Below, in pieces: positions 11,721 to 22,811 of a DNA stretch of 59,623 nt (its first letter is position 1; each line of letters opens with the position of its first letter). The translations under genes were made by a program, and so were the position numbers. The notes beneath the pieces are model-generated. The model was not told where the DNA came from and did not search any database. It saw only the letters and a list, made by a program, of their open reading frames with translations. Where the stretch lies: NCBI GenBank assembly GCA_014904985.1, contig MU128927.1, forward strand, positions 366,511-426,133, written 5' to 3'. The stretch comes from Hydnum rufescens UP504. Taxonomy: Eukaryota; Basidiomycota; Agaricomycetes; Cantharellales; Hydnaceae.

Positions 11721-12151
11721 ATGGAGTATGCATCCAGTTTAGGAAGGCAGTATGCAGTGACTGTGGGGGTGGAAAGGGACACGAGGCCAATTGAGATGAA
11801 GTGCTGTTGTCGGAGATTGCACCTTTATTATTTCCGTGTTTTCTCCGTCACAACAAAGAACTGTGCTTCCTGGCAACAATAAAGATTGTAGCTATACATG
11901 CTACCAAAGTCTTTGGAGGGTTTACAGAGGTTGACACAAGGGAGAAACAGGAAAAAAACTTGTAGAACAATTGTGTCTCCTCAAAAATTGCTTGCAAAAT
12001 GATTAAGGTCCTGACTGCCAATTTTCTGCGCATCAGTTTTGCTTCAAATTTGGTACATGAACTAGACTAATACACCCCTTCCCAATGCACAAAAGAGCAA
12101 GTAAATATCTCTTGAATTAACCAAGATATGGGGGGTCGGCTCAAGGACCGG

Positions 12152-12178
12152 TCTGGCTCAAGGACCGGTCAAAGACTG
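12152..12178 (-). repeat. Right terminal inverted repeat of the pogo element
   Basis: 27 bp, the exact reverse complement of 9204-9230, followed by TA at 12179-12180. A second copy of its inner core lies just inside (12138-12153). Confidence 0.95.
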
Positions 12179-12180
12179 TA

Positions 12181-13313
12181 TTGGTCAATAAAGAACCTTG
12201 TTATGGACTACAATAAGCACCAACTCAGTATGATCAAGCTTCACAGATGGTGTGGGATTCCCCATAGTGCAGTCATCCCTCCTCCCATTGAGATGAAGGG
12301 TCTTTTTAGTCTTGATGTGGACAATGATATCTGGCAAGATATTGGACTTGCCAATGATGAATTTGGTGGACAGGTCCCTCCTTGGCTAGGGGATGAGGAT
12401 GTCTGAAATGGGATCCAAATTGTTCAAGAATCATGAATTGGCATGATGAGCTATATCTCTGTGAACATGAATGGTCCTCTTTGCAGCATTGGTTCAATGA
12501 TGAATCAGCTGCATTGATCACTGTTTTACAGGCTTCCAAAGGTAAGGGGGTGATATCTGGCAGAAGAGTGCGCTGATTTAGTCTACCTACAGAGGATGCC
12601 AACCTCCAGTTCCTCTTGCAGGAACATGCTCAGTGGCTTATAGATTTGGGCAAGAGGTGGGGATGCTCCATTGATGCATTAGCCCCAATGTTGCTCAGTC
12701 TGAGGTCACTCAATCTGAGGTTGCTCAATCTGGGGTCAGTCAATCCAAGGACAGTCAATCAAAGGATGGTCAATCCAAGGTCACTCAATCCAAGGTCACT
12801 CAATCCAAGGTCACTCAATCCAAGGTCACTCAATCCAAGGTCACTCAATCTGAGGTTGCTCAATCCAAGGTTGCTCAATACAAGGTTGCTCAATCCAAGG
12901 TCAGTCAATCCAAGGTCAGTCAATCCGAGGTCACTCAATCTGAGGTCACTCAATCTGAGGTCACTCAATCCAACAGGCCTCAATCTGGCATCTCTTGGGC
13001 TGATTTCCCTTGATGAGGTGGCAGAACCTTGACTAGTGAGACTGGGGCTCTGCTTGATTGCAGGGTGCCCATCCCACCCCTGTCCATGTTGGCAGGGTCC
13101 TTAGCTGAATAAGCAGCAATCCCAAAGTTGCCAAGGTCAGACAAATGGACAGTGGGCCCTGGAGAAGGGGAGGTGGATAGCTCAGATGATGAAGAATTTG
13201 AGCTGGAGCCTCAGCCAGTTATTGCTGACCCAGTCCTACTTGCAGCTACAGACCTCCCTCATGAGGGTCATTTGGATGATATGGGAAGTGAGACTAGTAA
13301 TGATGAAGAATAA
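12181..13313 (+). pseudogene. Second KDZ relic, right part with in-frame repeat expansion
   Basis: Continues the relic that ends at 9201. It reads WSIKNLVMDYNKHQLSMIKL, then IPPPIEMKGLFSLDVDNDIW and VPPWLGDED, the counterparts of IPPLLLKEGLYKMDVDQDIW and LPQWLVDAS in the KDZ copy at 2364-5477. TGA at about 12404 and further breaks follow. The section QEHAQWLIDLGKRW (about 12619) leads into 19 copies of a 15-bp repeat, and the end is acidic (SSDDEEFELEP), like the tail of the other copy. Clearly non-functional. Confidence 0.75.
12691..12975 (+). repeat. 15-bp tandem repeat, 19 copies, keeps frame
   Basis: The unit TCACTCAATCCAAGG and close variants (TTGCTCAATCTGAGG, TCAGTCAATCCAAGG) repeat 19 times in 285 bp. 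The period is a multiple of three, so an open frame encoding a five-residue repeat (SLNPR-like) passes through. It lies within the KDZ relic near the end of its coding part. Confidence 0.92.
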
Positions 13314-13316
13314 GTC

Positions 13317-14010
13317 CATGTTATCTACATATGTACTTAGCAAAAATAATACAGAAACCAAAACCACTAAGTTGATTGTGGGGGGCCCCTAGCTGAACTT
13401 AGAAAATACTCAGGTTTAAAATGAGGCCTTTGGAGGCAGTGCTGAGGGGCCCCTGGGGCCCCTGGATCAGTACTTGAGCCCCCCCAAGCCCATCCAAGTT
13501 AGCCCACAGGGGCCACCAGGGGCCCCATGGGCTGTATATCTAATTAGAGCATATAAATTCAACCCTCAAAGTATCTAATTAGATACTGATAATTGGCTGA
13601 CCAGCCTGCCTGGAGGGTGCTGTTCACCTCTGATAAATGAATGTTTTGTACCATTAGATATGTATTAATCACAGCTTTCTGGGAGCTATTTTTATGAGTT
13701 GATCTGATCAAAACTGGGGGATATATTTCACATTTACTCCTTGAGAGTGTTGCAATAGCCCCTATTTAACATGTGACTAGTCCACTGTGGAAGATAAAAA
13801 CATTCAGTATCAGAAAATGCGAAATCACATCACCTCCAGCCTATGGACAATCACATGACCAATTATGAAATTAATTACAGCTACTGTACCCATGTGAAAT
13901 GTATGAAAGTATAACATAATGCTACTTGAATTTGGTGTAATGATCTTATGTATTAATGTAATGGCTGGGGGGCTTTCATACATCCTAAATCCTATGTAAC
14001 AGCTTGAAAA
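13317..14010. repeat. Gene-free stretch with copies of two dispersed repeats
   Basis: No gene seen. 13670-13720 carries a copy of a dispersed repeat here called R1 (ACAGCTTTCTGGGAGC followed about 25 bp later by GATCAAAACT). 13787-13873 carries R2 (GGAAGATAAAAAC..CAGTATCAGAAAA..CCTCCAGCCTATGGACAATC), whose reverse complement recurs at about 16697-16797 and partly at 22759-22810. Near 13420-13530 there is a GGGGCCCC/CCCTGG-rich patch. Confidence 0.6.
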
Positions 14011-14104
14011 TCATCTCAGACACAGGAGAATCAAAATGAGCATTCTGCAGCCAAAAAAATGTGTTAAGGTATGAAAATGTGCTCTAATTGTTGATAATAT
14101 CCAC

Positions 14105-15170
14105 TCATCTGATGAATTCCTGAGGCACTTGAATATCTGGTGTTTGGTAGTGACTTGACCAAATTTGAGAGGTGGGAGCCTTTGATGGTATAACTTTTTC
14201 ATCTGAGTCTTCCAAAACATCAATGGTGTTGCTAATTTGGGCTTGCATGTCAAAAAACTTACCACTGTCATCCTCTCCTTCAACATTGGACTTGCTGGCT
14301 GCCTCTGGGTCTGTTTCACCATTGGCATCCACATCTGTGAGCTCTCCATCAAATGGACTGACAATCTGATAACCATTGTCAGACTTGTTTGTTATGAACA
14401 GATTGCCATCCATCTTGAATGTCTTTAGAGTCATAGATTCCTTTGTCAGTGTTGCTGGAGTCATGTATTGGGGGTAAAGATGTAATTGGGCAAGGCAAGA
14501 GGGGTGGAGAGATGTATCATCATCTCAACCAAAGTCTGTGCTCTCAGGGTGGTCTATATCACCAGGAATATTGGTACTATCTGAAAGCAGGGTGACATGC
14601 ATTACAAATGACAGATCCTCATCATAGCACTCAGCCACTGTTGAGACTGCCTCTGCACTGGTCAAACATTCATAGGACAGATTCCAATTCTTGACAGTGC
14701 ACAACCCCCATGCCTGAGGAATAGTAAATATTAGAGTCATAGACATACAAACTGATTCAACACATGGATTTAACTAGTTTTGGATTGTCCCAAAGCCACT
14801 TAAATGTCTTTGTTATCCATATGGCAGTGGTATTGCATAGCTGATTGATATCAGTCAGCATGTGGATTTTTCTGGGACCCACCCCATTACAAAGTTCATC
14901 CTCGACATAGGCCACAAGGTCCTCAAGGCATTGACATCTAATGTGATGCTTGGTGGGTTGCTGTAGCCCTACATTGGCCAGCTGAAGTTTCCCAGTACCT
15001 ATTTGTGAATATAATTAAGGTCAACCATCCCATAACTCACTAGGGGTTACATACATCTGCCAGGTATATAACTGATTTTTATGTCCAGGTGGTGTCCTTT
15101 CATCCAGCCTGTGTCAGGATCAAATTGACATTTGCTTCTGCCTGTGGACTTACCCATCAGAGTATCATTC
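14105..15170 (-). pseudogene. Unrecognised minus-strand coding relic, several exons
   Basis: Three or four minus-strand segments look like exons of one protein. About 15170-15065 gives a segment with GRSKCQFDPDTGWMKGHHLD; then, after an intron-like gap ending in AG near 15000, ANVGLQQPTKHHIRCQCLED, GPRKIHMLTDINQLCNTTA and IWITKTFKWLWDNPKL (to about 14770); then AWGLCTVKNWNLSYECLTSA to TGA at about 14525; then an acidic segment 14464-14105 with DVDANGETDPEAA. The even cysteine and tryptophan content suggests a former protein, not random translation. I cannot name a family. It lies between copies of repeat R2 and may be transposon cargo. Confidence 0.35.
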
Positions 15171-15180
15171 TTCATTGACT

Positions 15181-16249
15181 CTATCATATGGTGCCTACTT
15201 CTTCAAATGCTCTTGTCTCCTCTCTCCCTCCATTCAGTAAGGGGGTAATTGTCATCCTTGCCATTATTGGCATTTCTCTTATTATTATTGCCCTCATACT
15301 ATTGGGCCTTGACCAGCAGGCTATGGGCTGGGTAGTCAACCAGTGGCAGCATTGGCACCCTTGTCAGCACCTGTCATTCCCTCACTCCCTGCATGAGTCC
15401 AGACTCCTCCTCCTCCTACTCTGCCCCTGATCCCTGAATCTGTTCCACCTGTCCCAATCCCTACTCCCTCAACATCACTATGGTCCTTCAACACCTTGGA
15501 CACCTTTGGAGTACCCAGGCATACACTGCCTTGGAAGTATATATGCTAAGGGGGATGCATACGGAAGTTAGGGCATAGCCATGTGGAGGTGCACATAGGA
15601 TTTGTAACATGGCTGCATCAGCTTAGTGAGGCTTAGTGATGGCAGCTGTGGAGGCTGACTGATGGGCTGTGGTGGCTGTGTGCAGGAAGTAGTACTTATA
15701 GCCCTTCACAGTTGGGGGATCACCAGTTTCAATCTCTCAGGATTCCCACTGCAATAGGTGTGAGACTTGTATATCCCTTGTGTGTTGGTGTATACTTAGG
15801 ATTCCCACTCCAATAGTGTGTGGTTAATTAATCTCTTTCCTCTTTCTGTTTGTGGCTTTGACAGCAGTGTTGCCCTGACAGTATGTGGCCTCATCCTCAC
15901 CATCATCCACCATGTTGTTCACCAGATTCAAAGGAAGAAAGACAGAGGAAAAAAAATTGACTCCCCTTGGTTCATGGGTTTTTTGAATTAAAATTGCAAA
16001 TTTCAAATTGGGAACCTTGGATCTCATATCTAACAGTGCTTGCAGTGGTTCTAGGGCAGCCAGGCAACCAAGGTCCAGTGCAGTTTCATTCCCATGAACT
16101 CAGCTCAAACATTTTCCATCACCCCAAGGCACCCTGAACTGGTGAACTCAGCAGACTTTGAATACCTTGGAACTTGCTGTGAACAATAGGTTGTTTTAGT
16201 ACAGTAATGGGAACAAGTGCATGGGATGGGATTCAATGCAGAGACAGCA
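15181..16249. other. No feature recognised
   Basis: AT-rich, CpG-poor sequence with only short, unsupported reading frames on both strands. Nothing identifiable. Confidence 0.5.
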
Positions 16250-16905
16250 GTTTTGATTCATGATAGGCATTATTGGTACTGTTCAATGAATATTTTTAAC
16301 AGCTTTCTGGGTGTGGTGATTCCAAGTGGATTGGATGCAAACTGACAGAGAAATTTGTAAAATACTGGTGGGTGTTGGTTTTGACAGTAAAATTGATCTG
16401 GAGAGTACAGCTTTGATCCATAATAGGTGTGCTTAGTATCATTCAATGCAGATTCTTAACAGCTTTCTGGATGTAGTAATTTCAAGCAGATTGGATGTGA
16501 ACTGATGGAGAAATTTGTAAAATACTGGAAGATTTGGATTTCAATAGTAAAATCAGTCTGGAGAGTGTAGTTTTGATCCATTCAACTTACTTCTGGTACC
16601 ATTCAAGAGGTGTGAATCATAGCCTTCTAAGCATTATATGGGTGAGTGTTTCTGATCAAAACTGATGGAGTAATCAAATGAATTCAGTTTCTGTGCATAG
16701 CCATAATTAATTTCATAATTGGTCATATGATTGTCCATAGGCTGGAGGTGGTGTAATTTCATGTTTTCTGATACTGGATATTTTTATCTTCCACACCATT
16801 TGACTTGTTTTTGGAATTGTTCAAAAGGTATGAATTGTAGCTTTCTAAGCATTATATGGGTGAGTATCTCCAATCAAAACTGATGGAGTAATTGAATGAA
16901 TTCAG
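16250..16905 (+). repeat. Cluster of R1 repeats, about 158-bp period, plus an R2 copy
   Basis: R1 units begin near 16253, 16411 and 16569, each with a TTTGATYCAT...ACAGCTTTCTGG...AAATTTGTAAAATACTGG pattern; two longer, diverged units near 16620 and 16830 carry TTCTAAGCATTATATGGGTG and ATCAAAACTGATGGAGTAAT. An R2 copy (16697-16797) separates the last two. All are nearly free of CpG. An inverted, CpG-rich relative of R1 lies at 20160-20480. Confidence 0.65.
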
Positions 16906-17481
16906 TTTCCATGCATAGTCATAATTAATTTCATAATTGGTCATGTGATCAATCTTTGGTTAGAAATGGTGTGTTAAGGGTTGTACTTGAGATGAGAGAG
17001 ATGATTACATAATCAAATCAAGTACAAGGAATAGTCCTTAAGGCAATTGATGAGAGAGTCATGAAGTGAAGATTACATAAGGTCACAAGAGACAAGTATG
17101 TAAGGTAGTGGTATTACATATTCATTGACCCTCTGGCTATCTCAAGAGTCACATGCACATGCAAAACATTCATCACTCAACTTGTTCACTCCTGGGGAAG
17201 AGTCCCAGACTTGGAGAAGTGTATATACATACATAAAAAGGTTATGTACAGAATATACTTTATTATTTTCTAACTTATTGCCTTTTCCTGCTCTCGCTCA
17301 ATGTCAAGTGCCATTGAAGGGGGAAGGCAATGATGTCTGTGGTACTTTTTCATTGCCCATGCTGCCTCTGAACTGTTTAACCCTTTCCTGTAGCCATCCA
17401 TGAACCACATGGATCTATTTGAGAACCTAGGGCAAGCAGGTCAGTGGCCTGCCATCAAATGACAAAATCAGTGACTTACCA

Positions 17482-20400
17482 TCACATACTCAAAAGTGGA
17501 ATGGATCCAAGTGCAGTGAGCACATTTTTTTCCAATATGTTGAACTCAGATGAGTGGGGAAATTGGCAATAAACCCATTTAGCAAATCCCCAGCACATCT
17601 CAATAAAATTGAGCTCAGGGTGAAATTTGGGAAGAAAAATGACCTCATAACCACGAGTCTCACACAGAATTTCCAAGAGGGATTTGACATTGACAAAGTC
17701 GGGTTGATTGTAGAGAAGCTGTCAGCAGCAACAGTCAGTGAGACCTGTTGGGCACTTGAAGTTCTTGCACTCGGCTTTCAGGTTTTGTGCATTTGGGAAC
17801 CCTCACTCCTCGAGAATAGTGGCCATACCCTTGAAGAGACCTGGGTATTCAGGGTGATTGGCTGGAAAGTACAGGGATTGCAGGTGACCATCTGAGAATT
17901 GTGCATCCAACATTTGCCAGAATTCTTTGATGACTTTCCCATTAGGCCCATAAATGAGTTTCCCTTCTGCATCCCTCTTGTTCACCTTGACCCCCCAGTT
18001 CTCGGCATGTCACTTCCCATTCAGATTTGGAGGGAACTTTGGCATGGTTTGGGCAGAAAGGGCATCATCAGCTTGTTTTTGGTGAGTGGTTGCATTGTCA
18101 AACACGAAAACGTGTTTTTTGTTTGGATAGTGCTGATCCAGGATATCCATAGCTCTGCTTGCTTGCCATAGGACTTCATCACATGTAAAGTAGCCATCCT
18201 GCTCCTTTCCTGGTCATAGGAGCACCCATGCATCAGTTCCATCAGGCTGCTTCAACCACCCATAATCTGGTGATATGAAATCAGCAACCATCAGGGATAC
18301 ACCCTCCCCTTTTGCATATGGTTTTGCCATCTCACTTTTGTGGACCCATCAGTATGATCATCAGTCATGGGTGTAAAATATTGACTCATCATGATTCCAG
18401 ATTACAGTGGGATTGTGAGGCTCCAGCCCATCAAGATTACCATCATTATTGTATTTTCTTGTTCTTTCCTCAAGTCAGGCCCATGTTGTAAGAAAGGTGG
18501 TTTGTCGGTAGTTAATGACATCATCTTGTTCATGACCATTGGCATACTGACCCTTTGGTTCTTTTCCCCAGTGATACTCCATGATTCTCATCCATTTCTG
18601 AGCAGTTGAAAGGCTGATTGTCTTCTTTAAGCCCAGCCTCTCTTTCATCTCAGGTGTGTCAATGAAGGTAATGATATCATGCACTGATGCATATTGTCCA
18701 ACACTCTGAAGGTGAAGCTGAATAGCTTGCAACAGGTCCTCATCAGATATGAGCATTGATGTTGTAGAAGATGCTTTATAGCTCTGCAGAAATTACTAAC
18801 ACCACCAGATGTTGGCTAAGGTTATAGGGATTAGGAATGAAAAGGTATGGGAGGGGCTCAGGTTAGTCTCAATGGGTTGATTGGCTTACTAGGTATAGAA
18901 ATGATATGGGTGACTCTGATATGACATAATGTTTCTGACTCTAGCTGGACTACTTGTATCATGATTGTTGAATTGAAACTTAGAAGCTATTTCTGATTTT
19001 AAACTTTTATGGGCTTGAACCTATTATCATATGATTCAGGGCTTAGATGTCTAGCAACACCTACACTGAGGGTCCTACAACTATCTACAACTTCTCATTG
19101 TTGCTCTGAGTATGCCTTTCAGTTACTTGGCCACTTGAATTTCTCATCTGTAACTACTTTATTTCAAGGGGAGTCTTATCTAAAAGCTACCTAAAACTAC
19201 AAACCTTGATTCCTTATATGTATTTTTGGATGTCTGTGTACTTTTCTGCACCAAAGTCTGTGTGATGTTTGGAATGGCACAGTTGTGGGACATTTGGATG
19301 ACTAAATCAGGCTGAGTCATATCTTTTGCTTAGTCATACAAATAGCTTTGTCATACTTTTGAGTCTGGGTTTTTGATTACAAATCTTGGTTACATAAGCA
19401 TATTTTTTGACATGTAGAAAACTTTTTATTTTGTCTGTCAAATGGAGTTATTTCAACTGAGTTTCCTTGATATCTTTGGGCTGTAGCAAGATAAGGTTGT
19501 CCTAAACACTCCAACAGATCATTGATCAAGGTCTAAGGTCAGAGCGCATCCAAACTCACATTTTCAAATACTAGACAGTTATTCCTCCCACAATGTATTC
19601 CAGGTGCCATATTTGTTGACTGGGAGGTTCTCTGGGTCATCAAGATAAGCATGAGTCCACTCTCACAGCTTTCTGGCTAACCAAGGGCCCTTCCCAGCTG
19701 CCGTAGCTACAATGAGTGATGCTGTGGTCCACCCATCATTCCCATCAGCCAGACTGGTGTTGGAGGGACAAATCCCTACTACATACAAACCCTATCTGAG
19801 GACAATTCTTCAAACAAATGAACCATTTTCCATGTCAATCTGGACATCAATTCCCACACTGTCATTCATTTGAGAACAAGCCCAGATGCCATATGTCTAC
19901 AATCCATGAATCCGCGTCATTCCCTTACCTATACATGAGCCAATTTATTGTTCATCCATGGCACTTCAACAGGCCACCCTAAATTCCACTTCTTTATGCT
20001 GTACCTCAATGTGGCAATAGCAATTCAACTTGCTTGCTTTGTTTGACCTTCAATCAGTCTCCACTTCTGATACATGCTTCCTGTTGCCTCAAGGGCGACT
20101 CTAATGAATTGTTATTATGTAATACAATGGATTACACACCCGGGCCTTGATTCCGACTCACAGACTTGTCACATGACAAATAGGGGCTAATGTGGTGCTC
20201 TCAAGGAGTAAACATGGAATATCTCCATCAGTTTTGATTAGATCGACTCGGCAAGATAGCTCCCAGAAAGCTACGATTCACACCTTTCAGACGATACCAA
20301 ACATGAGACTAATGAATCAAAACTGTACCTTCCAGGTCGATTTTGCTATGTGTTTCATATATCCCTTCAGTATTTTTCGATTTTCTCAGTCAGTTTTGAT

Positions 20401-22076
20401 CCAATTCATTCGAAACAAGCACGCCTAGAAAGCTGTCGACAGTCCGCATCCAACAGTACCAAGCGAAAAACGAGCAGATTAGAACTCGGCTTTCTGTAAT
20501 TTAGTCTCCCCATGTCTCATTTCACTTTTACCTCCGCTTTTTCTGATTACTAAAGGCAATTATGGTTCCGGCACCCTATATCCGATGGAGGGTACATCTA
20601 GGGCGACCAGTTCCACCATTCCCCAAGGGATTTGGCTCAGTAGAAGAGGAGGGATACCTTGGTTAAGCCATATTCCCTTATTCTGACTTGATTTTGGAAT
20701 ATCTCCTTCAGTTTTGAAGCTTTTGACTTGATTTCTTTTTCATCATTTTCACCTTAATCCCACTTTTCTTCCGGTTACCATAGCATTTTTCTGTGATGTA
20801 TATTAAGTGCAGGAGATGCGAATTTCTAGAGTTTTTCCCCTCCCCAGTTTTGAGGCACTGATGTATTGCTGCTGGTTCCTTGGGTGAATTCCACCAAGAC
20901 TACTACACTTTGTCTAGGGCCTCAAGAGGAGAGCCTTAGGGTGTGGTTTTGTGACCCATATTCATTCTTTATTCTATTGCTTGGGCAGGTGTTGCTTACA
21001 GCATTAGATTTCTATCACCAAAGACCTTCATTCCTTTGAGCCTCAACATTCAGATTGATCCCATGGTCCCCTCTTTTTGTTCTCGATTCCATATTGTGGA
21101 CTGTGGCTGGATTCCTCTCTTTGTTTCCCACTTACACCAGTGATATACACATTCAGGAACATCCGCATCATCTCAAGATGGGCTCAAGTGAGTATGTCAA
21201 GCTTTGGGTCCTTGTGGCCAGCCCCTGTCTTTTGTGATGGCCTGATCACTTCTTCCAACCCCTTTGCTGCTTTCTCAGCATCAGTAATTGTTGGCAGTGG
21301 GGCATATGAACATGTGTTTACCAGGCTGTTGGTGCAAGGAACTGAGTGTATTTGCTCAAGGTTGGGAAGGCTATTGGTTGATGTGTTTCATGATGGGATC
21401 TCATAAGGTCAGTGGCCATCCCCTTGATCATTATCTTGTGCCACTTCATCCTCCATATCATTGCTTGATACCATGAGTGGTGTAGCCACCATGCCACATC
21501 CAACAGTGTCATGAGTGAGGTCCGCAAATTCTTGAGGGTCTGGTGCATTTTGTGTATGATCTATTCAGTGTTGTGGCATACTCTGGAGCCATGCAGTGAT
21601 GCGACCTTGATTACTTGTTGTCAAAGTCCATTGAATTGCAGCATCAGCAGCAATCTTCTTGTGGTGTTGGATAGTGCACAATGCAGGCTTGCCATTTATT
21701 TTAGTGCCATGGTAAGTTCCCTTCACTCCTTTCATTGCACCATGAACCCCAGCATGAACTTTTTCAGGGAGGTGCTCCAAAGCTTCTTGCATGAATTGGG
21801 AAAAGTGCAATGGATTGGATAACATGTGAGGCAAGTCCTCTTGTGAGAAATCTGAGCACATTGACCTCCCATCTGATGCCACATTCTCATTTCTAGGGTC
21901 ATCAGTGGTCAAGGATGATGAATTGGAGCACATTGTGGATGCAGGGTCAACTCTACACTTCTGTCCATAGTGTTGTCAGTATCCTCCCATAGAAATTATA
22001 CATGGGGATTTTGAACTTTCAAAAAATTCCCTAAATTTGCAATTGAAGCCCATGTCTTCCTTTTCAATCTTGGCAT
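17482..22076 (-). pseudogene. Tc1-like DDE transposase relic with a 2.2-kb interruption
   Basis: Starts at ATG 22076 (MPRLKRKTWASIANLGNF). The N-terminal part runs through EDLPHMLSNPLHFSQFMQEA, AADAAIQWTL and KDPKLDILT-stop-AHLEMM to RNLML near 21000. It resumes at about 18787 with TSMLISDEDLLQAIQLHLQS and continues through YHWGKEPKGQYANGHEQDD. The DDE core is recognisable in pieces: WNHDES (about 18395), HVFVFDNATTHQK (about 18100) and LPKFHPELNFIEMCWG ending at 17482. Several frameshifts and stops are present; the TGA at 21186-21184 stands where related proteins have a basic residue. The 2.2-kb gap between the halves starts with GTAAGC and ends TGCAG, so an intron appears to have received an insertion. 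Confidence 0.8.
18788..20998. other. 2.2-kb sequence inside the transposase intron; holds CpG-rich inverted R1
   Basis: No coding region is recognised. 18800-20080 is AT-rich and CpG-poor. From about 20080 to 20650 the sequence abruptly contains many CpGs. There, 20160-20480 is, in reverse complement, a relative of the R1 units at 13670 and 16250-16900 (GCTTTCTGGGAGCTATC, GATCTAATCAAAACTGATGG, TTTACTCCTTGAGAGC). The insertion borders are not clear because the transposase intron border is hidden in it. Confidence 0.5.
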
Positions 22077-22811
22077 GATGAGAACCTGATGAGGAAGGTG
22101 TGTCGAGGGCCCCAAGGTAGTTCTGGAAATTGCTGAAATCCCATGGCAAACTCCAATTTCCTTTTCTGGAATGCAAAAAACCCATCCCATAAAAATTTAT
22201 TCACCCCCAAATTAAAAACTAAGCACTTTTCATTAGCACACTTTTGTGACTACTAAAGCTCATTAACCAACACAAATTTTAAAAATCTGTTTCCTAGCAA
22301 TGCTTCCTATGCATATTTTCAGCCTATTCTAGGAGCCCAAATTCCCCCCAAACATTTGTGTTGGGAGCTTAAGAAGTTGCATGTCAGAAGCAAAACAGTC
22401 AATGAATATGTAATACCACTACCTTATGAGGAAGACCAGCTTCTTGAGAGCTTGATATGAGAGGACTAAGGATGAGAGTCATGAGTGATAACTGAGATCG
22501 CAAGAGTGAAGTTCAATTGATCTACAATATATTCTCAATCTTCTGAGGAGCAAGTGTACATGAAGTAACTACTTATATCTCTAGAGATCAAAAGGGTTTC
22601 TGAATAAAGGGATAAGTTTGAATAATGGGGGGGATGTATATAATAGGAAGTGCTAAGAAAGGAAGGCACAATGGAAGTAAAGGGGGAGGTCACATGATGG
22701 CATGATGGATCTGGTTATTCTCTGTATGTAATCGAGGTTATGAGTACAACTTGTAACATGGCATGATTTCACATTTTCTGATACTGGATATTTTTATCTT
22801 CCACAATGCAA

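Larger units (their letters stand above)
9202..12180 (-). mobile_element. Complete pogo-type DNA transposon with TA target duplication
   Basis: A 2975-bp element (9204-12178) bounded by perfect 27-bp terminal inverted repeats that begin CAGTC, flanked on each side by TA (9202-9203 and 12179-12180). CAGT ends, TA duplication and a DD35D transposase place it in the pogo branch of Tc1/mariner. It sits inside a KDZ relic: deleting the element and one TA restores that relic's reading frame (ALKWQ-Y-WSIKN). The insert is CpG-rich while the flanks are CpG-poor, so it looks like a young arrival. Near its right end the 16-bp core of the repeat occurs twice, at 12138-12153 and 12155-12170. Confidence 0.93.
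17101..22426 (-). mobile_element. Decayed Tc1-like transposon with 27-bp terminal repeats
   Basis: Left end 17101-17129 and right end 22398-22426 are perfect inverted copies, 29 bp including the flanking TA, so the terminal repeat proper is 27 bp (starting AGGTAGTGG) with a TA target duplication. They bracket a transposase relic with its ATG 322 bp inside one end and its stop about 350 bp inside the other. The element is inserted in a solo LTR and has itself been enlarged by about 2.2 kb of foreign sequence within an intron position. Confidence 0.82.
16972..22758 (+). mobile_element. Solo LTR split by a Tc1-like transposon
   Basis: Begins TGTTAAGG and ends CTTGTAACA, so the termini are TGTTA/TAACA. 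Without the transposon at 17101-22426 it is about 463 bp. The flanking five bases are TGGTG (16967-16971) and TGGCA (22759-22763), both reachable from TGGCG by loss of one CpG in opposite directions. The bases beyond join into a copy of repeat R2, whose unoccupied paralogues at 13787-13873 and 16697-16797 show the empty site. A truncated relative lies at about 22812-23111. No internal region remains, as expected after LTR-LTR recombination. Confidence 0.7.

Noticed and set aside
12759..12983. Minus-strand frame of LSDLGLSDLGL repeats
   Set aside because: Mirror of the 15-bp array inside the KDZ relic; no independent support.
18788..20998. The 2.2-kb interruption as a defined mobile element
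   Set aside because: I could not find terminal repeats or a target duplication for it; only its position inside the transposase is supported.
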